Assembly: GCA_963969395.1 (NCBI GenBank)
Contig: OZ017797.1
Location: forward strand, 33,046,001 to 33,110,000
DNA length: 64,000 nucleotides
Direction: 5' to 3'
From: Pseudoscleropodium purum
Lineage: Eukaryota > Streptophyta > Bryopsida > Hypnales > Brachytheciaceae
Of this stretch, positions 58,882 to 64,000 are shown in pieces. Each line of letters begins with the position of its first letter. Within the stretch, counting starts at the first letter, position 1. The notes below the pieces were generated by a model. The model was not told the DNA's origin. It did not search any database and was given only the letters and a program-made list of their open reading frames with translations. Made by a program: the position numbers and the translations under genes.

Positions 58882-60129
58882 ATTTAGCTTCTTATAGTCC
58901 AAAGTCATAAATAGCTTCAATTAGTTGGGAGAAATAGGAGGTCAACTTTGACTTTCACCAAGTCTTCTTTGGGCTATAATCCATCATAAAACTTTATTTA
59001 GAATCCTCAAATGACAATTTTAAATAGTATGTACCGTTCTCTATACGTATATTATTCAATTAGAAAAAATCTACATCCAAAATATCCTTTGATTGTATTA
59101 TACAAGTCCTTGGCTATGAATTTTATTCCTTTTTCTTTGGTATAGGATATCATCCATAGAAATTCTCCTCATATATTTTTCTGTTTTCAAAATATTTATA
59201 AAAAAGAAGAAGCAAATGCAATATTTTTTTGAAATATATTGTTTGCATCTTTTGCTACAAAATAGCGGAGTGTGCTAATATAAAAGTTTATAGTATTATA
59301 GGTAAAATTCATTTGATATAATCTACCACCTTTTTATAATATTTCAAATTGTACAATTCTCTCAAGAAAATTCATCCAAATTAGTATGAAAAAAGAACTA
59401 ATATTCAAATTTCTAAAATAAAAAATAGAGAATTGTTTTTAAATTGATGTGTGAATAAAAGTTGAAGATTTTTAAATTTTAATTTCTATTAATTTAATAT
59501 TTTTAAATTTAATTTCTCTTATTAAACAACTAAAATTAAATTAAAGATTCAAATTCAATTTTTTCTCAAAATCTTATTTCTAAACAAATTGTTGTTGAAT
59601 GAAATTTGTTGAAAAGTATTTGAATGTGATGATCTTATTGTAATAACATTTTGGAACTTGGTTTAAGAATGCTACTTTCAAATTAAAAGCCAACTCAATC
59701 AAAATTTTATATACTTTTGATTTTTTAATTCTATCTAAGTTCAAATGATAGTTAGTACTATTACATGCAACCATTTAAAATTACAGTAAATTTTTCAATT
59801 ACTTCCTAAAATAAATTTGAAAATTAGGTTCTTTTATTCATAATTCATAATTTAAAAAATAAGATTCCTTCTACTTACAATTCAAATGTTCATCAATCCA
59901 AATTGGGTTGGTTGAACCTCTAATATTTTAAAAATCATTCCTCTAAGAGGATTTCATTTAATAATTTAAAATAAAAATAAATAAAATTTACCCCCCGAGT
60001 CCTACTATCTCTTCTAGAAACAAATGAAAGTTAATGCAAATTCTTGTAATCTCAATTTTTGACGCAATTTTACTAAACTTATCTTAAGATAGAAAATCAA
60101 ATTTACTTTTGTGGAACATAATTTTCATT
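58882..60129. other. Very AT-rich noncoding stretch
   Basis: No gene or element end recognised. Confidence 0.5.
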
Positions 60130-60721
60130 TTGATTAGTACCCCAAAGCAACAATTATGCCATTATAAGCCTAAATTTTAGATTGTCAAGCAAAAAAATAA
60201 AAAAACAAAACTTAAATAAAAATTTCAAAATGTGTTCTGATATATTTTATTTTTGTATACATGGAAAGCTTTGATTCATTCAATTTGAATTAATGATGAA
60301 AAAATTATGGAGCTTTTTCCTTAGAAATGATTATATTAGACTCATTTTTTAACTTGATATTTATATTTTTCAATAAGAGGAGTTCTACAAGGGTAATTAG
60401 TAGGATTTCTAGAACAAATTCACCACTGGGATTAGCATCTTTCAATTCCATTCTAGAGTTGTTAATGATCTAGTAATTCTTCCAATCTTATAGCTACATC
60501 TATTTAACAATTTTACAAAGAATGAGAATTGATTTTTATTTTATTTTTTAAAACTCCTAGACTATCAACTCAAACAATGATGGCAATCTAGCTCATTATA
60601 ATATTAATCTAGTGCAAGTTACTATAGTTGGATATGTAGAAAAAAAATGTTTTTTGTTCTTTGCAATAAAATGGTAGTTTTGAATGTTATTTAATGAAAA
60701 AAGACCTCAGTACGTTAGGGG
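60130..60721 (+). mobile_element. TTAA-type element, right part
   Basis: The right end ACGTTAGGGG is followed by TTAA at 60722-60725. The body back to about 60130 resembles 37632-38576 (TACATGGAAAGCTTTGATTC, then GGGATTAGCATCTTTCAATT). The left terminus was not found. Confidence 0.6.
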
Positions 60722-60725
60722 TTAA

Positions 60726-62493
60726 AGAATTTGTCTCCAATTTAAGTGTTCAAAAGAAATGCTTCCACATTCTAAAGTAACTCCACCTAATTGCCACCTC
60801 TTTCTAGAACCAACGTCTTCAAATTATTGCCTAAAATCCATAGCTTTTGTCCATTTGAGCCTATACATGGTTCAATTTGCATACCACCATTTGCATTATT
60901 TTGAATATTCCTAAAAACATAGAATTACATTAAGCTACAAAACTCAAACTAAATTCCAATATATCCCACAAAAATTGCACAAAATTTTGTACCATGCTTG
61001 CCATTTCTAAGCTATAATTAAATGTTCACTCTTACTCTTGAATTTACACCAACCTTATGGGTTGATATAAAGTCGGAGCTCATCTTTGTCTCTCTTCACA
61101 CAACATTATATAACCAAGCCATGGTCCCTTTTTATGTTGGAAAGGTTTCATGCTTTGCTAGATGCCCCCAAGGGGACTCTTCAATTGAAGTGAAGAGATC
61201 AAGGTGGTTGTGGAGCCATAGAAGATAATTTTATTCATTCCGAAGGTCCCTAGATTCTTTTCAAGGATGCAAAAGCATAACTTTGCATAACTAGGCAATG
61301 ATATTCCCATGTTAGGAAGATAGTATGTTTTGTTAGATCCCTAGGAGGGACTTATCAATATAATTCAAAGATTGGGTTTTGTCTAAGGAGCCATAAAAGA
61401 CAATTTTGTTCACTATAAAACAATTTTTTTCCCCATTTATCTTCGATAGTGCAGAAAGCGATTTGCACTAGTAAAAGTGATGAAGATATTCACATTCATG
61501 GAAACGGATGAAATTTGAAATATATCGATGAAAGTTTCATGTATTTATCTTAAAAAAAAGTGTACATTCGTCCAAACCAGAACACTATTGTTTGTTCCTG
61601 AATTTGACAACAATTTAGTGATTCCGTACACTGAAAAAAAGGAAAAAAAAACAAAACAGAAAAAGAAGAAGATCTCACCAAATATTCCTTCGAATAAGAT
61701 ACATCTCACTCAAAACTTTGCTTTTAAAAAATTGAAACCCCTGCTGCCTGTAAAGGTGCCGGAGCCCTCCCTTTCCTCCATGGATGCAAAACGGGGGTCC
61801 TGCCTCGACGCTGCCCACTGGTCCACCATGTGTATGTCATTTCCTGCAACTATGCCTGCATGTTGCCACATGCCCGCATGGCAGGGATGCTTTGTGGCAT
61901 GCATATTGTGGGCATCCCCAGGAGTCCATGACATCATCATATGATGCAGAACGGAAACAAAAATAAAATAAACGAAGTTATAACTTGTATAATAGAGATC
62001 ATCTGGTTCCCCGCCTGAGTCACATGTAGTATGCTTCCTCCCCCCAGTCCGAGCACCCATAAAGGGGTGTACAAGTGTAGGTGTCTGGACCCCCGCCTCC
62101 CTCTCCTTGACCCGTCCTCTTTGCCTTTGCCTTTTGCGTAGAGTAGAATAGCCTTTCACTTGCCAACTGAATTATTTGAAGGCTGTCAAGACATGATGAT
62201 TACCCTCGGGCATCATAAATATGCTTCAGAATCCGCACCAGAATGATACAAAATTTGGAGTAACATATGAGCAAGATCCCTACCCCACCCCTTGCCCCAC
62301 CCCTTCCCTTGCCCTGAGGCCCTGAGAGTTTCCATCCAAATGCTGCAAAACCAACATAACAATGCACAGAAAACAAGAAGGGTCAGGTGTAGACTCACAG
62401 CACAGACTCTTTGGTTTTGAAAGCTTGTTCTCCGGATTGGGAACAAAGGGGCCAGGGAAAAGTCTCTGCTAGTTCTGGGGTCGGGGAAGAGAG
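60726..62493. other. Unassigned noncoding stretch
   Basis: The block 61740-62460 is less AT-rich and has overlapping frames on both strands (61528-61944 plus, 61710-62159 minus) without recognised motifs. A repeated phrase with AGGTCCCTAG, AGATCCCTAG and AGATGCCCCCAAGGG lies at 61160-61350. No gene is supported. Confidence 0.4.
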
Positions 62494-62553
62494 GAGGGAT
62501 GGAAAAGAGGAGGGAGGGAAAAGAGGAGGGATGGAAGAGAGGAGGGATGGATG
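62494..62553. repeat. Purine-rich tandem repeat, about 15 bp unit
   Basis: AGAGGAGGGATGGAAA-type units are repeated four times with small differences. Confidence 0.8.
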
Positions 62554-62604
62554 AATTGGAACATATTGCCCACCGTCTAGCGAAAATGAGATTTTTCTTT
62601 CAAT

Positions 62605-62837
62605 CATTAGAAGAAAATCACCTACTTTCCCCAGGGTTCTTAGCCCATCAAAACTCACGGCATTTGCTATGTGATGTAGCAAAACGATTGCCACGTCATT
62701 TTAAAAAATAATTAAGAATTAAATTTATTTTTAAAATTTATTTACAACTTCACAGTCTTTAACTTCGAGGGGGGGGGGGGAACTATTGGGAACAGGCCCT
62801 AAAACGGCCTTCTCACCCCCAAAAAAACTCTTCTAAT
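62605..62837. mobile_element. Miniature inverted-repeat element of an unclassified family, copy 3
   Basis: The left end is CATTAGAAGAAAATCACC and the reversed right end is CATTAGAAGAGTTTTTTTGG. The right arm GGGAACAGGCCCTAAAACGG matches copies 1 and 2. A G-run of about 12 lies at 62770-62781. Confidence 0.65.
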
Positions 62838-63149
62838 GTGATGGACACTCCACTAGGAGCATCTCCATTGGGGCACGTCATATTGCCCTAGAAAATGGTT
62901 TTGGGCAAGCCCAAAAGCTTGAAGTCATCCTACTAGTTGCAACCTTTCATGTTTATCAACACAAGCCCTTTGAAAAATTAGTTGGGACACTTTAGCTTGC
63001 AATGTCTTACAAGACTGACTCGTAACAAGCTACTACCTCAAACTTCAAACTTTGGGGGTGTTCTATGTGAGTCTCTTTTGGGTGCTAGATCAACAATTAA
63101 TTTTGCTCCTCATAAAGTTTGTGCCTCAAGGCTTGGGATTCTTGATAGC
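62838..63149. other. Unassigned noncoding stretch
   Basis: Nothing recognised. The short frame 62982-63185 has no motif and runs into the next element. Confidence 0.4.
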
Positions 63150-63153
63150 TTAA

Positions 63154-64000
63154 TCTCTAATGGACCAAGTTGTGTTTTTTGGTAATATAGAAATTTTGGG
63201 CAGGTGTGTGTCACTAGAGATTTCCATGTTTTTGGTCCAAATTTTAAGAGAAGGTGTGAAAAAAGAATATCTTTTATGTGCACTAAATTTCAAGAGGTTT
63301 GGAAATATGAGTCAAAAGTTATAGCCTAATATGTAGTTTGTTTCTCAACTCAAGTAGTCCATGCAAATTTTTAAAAATCATTTTTTTCTTCCAAAATACA
63401 AATTTGAAATTATTTTTTTAGATTTATACATACATATAAAGATTTGAATCATTCCGTTTTGATCAATGAGTCAAAAGTTATGAGGTGTTTTAGTTTGTTG
63501 GCAATTATGGATTCTCTATTCCCAAGTAAACTTTGAAGTCTCTTATTGAGCTCAATTTTCAATATTTTTGGAAAATAAAATAAAAACATAAGGTGAAGAT
63601 TGTTTTTTACAACATTACAACCATTGGGATGGAAATTTTTCAATTCTATAAATAAATTGTTAACAATATAGTATTTTGAATTATTCTCTACAACTTTCTA
63701 TTTACTATTTTTTTCCTATATGTTGTACAATTTCAAATGATCTAAAAAATTTCAATCATATAGCTAACATGCCTTGAATGAATCCAAATAAGCACCAACA
63801 TTTTGAACATTTTTTCATACAAATGTGACCTTGTGAAGTACAATTGCTTGGTTTTTTGCAAGGACATAAAAATGATTTTTGTCACTTCAAATGCTAATAT
63901 TTTGCAATCTACATGGTAGAAATTTCTGAAATTTTTTCCACATCTTTTCAAACCAGTGTACTACAAAATTCTTTGGTTACATGTGATCAAAAATGTTTTT
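63154..64000 (+). mobile_element. TTAA-type nonautonomous element, cut by the window end
   Basis: TTAA at 63150-63153 is followed by TCTCTAATGGACC. The sequence matches 37632-38480 nearly base for base in many places (GGACATTTTTTTATACAAATG-like, TCTACATGGTAGAAATTTCT-like). If it is full length its right end should lie about 100 bp beyond the window. Confidence 0.8.

Noticed and set aside
61528..62159. Possible gene of 138 to 149 codons on either strand
   Set aside because: The two frames overlap on opposite strands, neither has a recognised domain, and there is no intron or leader evidence.

Overview
This window looks like nuclear DNA of a streptophyte, most likely a land plant with a large, repeat-rich genome. 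The evidence is one unmistakable plant-type gene, five-exon SPT4, lying in about 60 kb of AT-rich DNA with almost no other genes. The species cannot be told from the sequence. No rRNA or intact tRNA gene, CRISPR array, bacterial-type operon or reverse-transcriptase reading frame was seen.

Nearly everything that can be classified is cut-and-paste DNA transposon, and five superfamilies are recognisable from termini, target-site duplications (TSDs) or protein motifs. (1) PIF/Harbinger: a complete 3.5 kb element (12161-15671) with TAA duplications, a Myb-like gene and a DDE transposase gene, both wrecked. (2) piggyBac type: many short elements bounded by TTAA with CCCCTAAA-like ends (for example 9880-10760, 24330-24897, 53497-54439, and 37632-38576 with TTAT), plus a ruined piggyBac transposase at about 48037-49215. 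(3) pogo/Tigger: a transposase gene at 30534-32663 that is open apart from one TAG, and a 192 bp miniature element at 29621-29812. (4) hAT: two GC-rich miniature elements (9897-10190 and 37151-37383) packed with GTCCG/CGGAC. (5) CACTA: a 2.06 kb element (20428-22489), a broken relative (about 16625-19818) and a 145 bp miniature (23825-23969). A further family with CATTAGAAGA-like inverted ends is unclassified.

Layout: 1-12 kb is noncoding AT-rich DNA with tandem repeats, relics of two unidentified proteins or repeats, and TTAA elements. 12.2-15.7 kb is the Harbinger element. 16-24 kb is nested CACTA material, an unclassified paired repeat and two unidentified coding relics. 24.3-28 kb holds a TTAA element directly upstream of SPT4, then the gene, whose first intron is a degenerate 185 bp tandem array rich in TTAGGGTTT motifs. 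28-36 kb is less AT-rich and carries the pogo material. 36-64 kb is a mosaic of TTAA elements, unclassified miniature elements, the piggyBac relic and unassigned AT-rich DNA.

The transposon proteins explain the nonautonomous elements around them: piggyBac with the TTAA elements, pogo with the TA-flanked miniature. All transposase genes here carry at least one disabling or potentially disabling lesion. SPT4 is the only gene with every hallmark of an active host gene.
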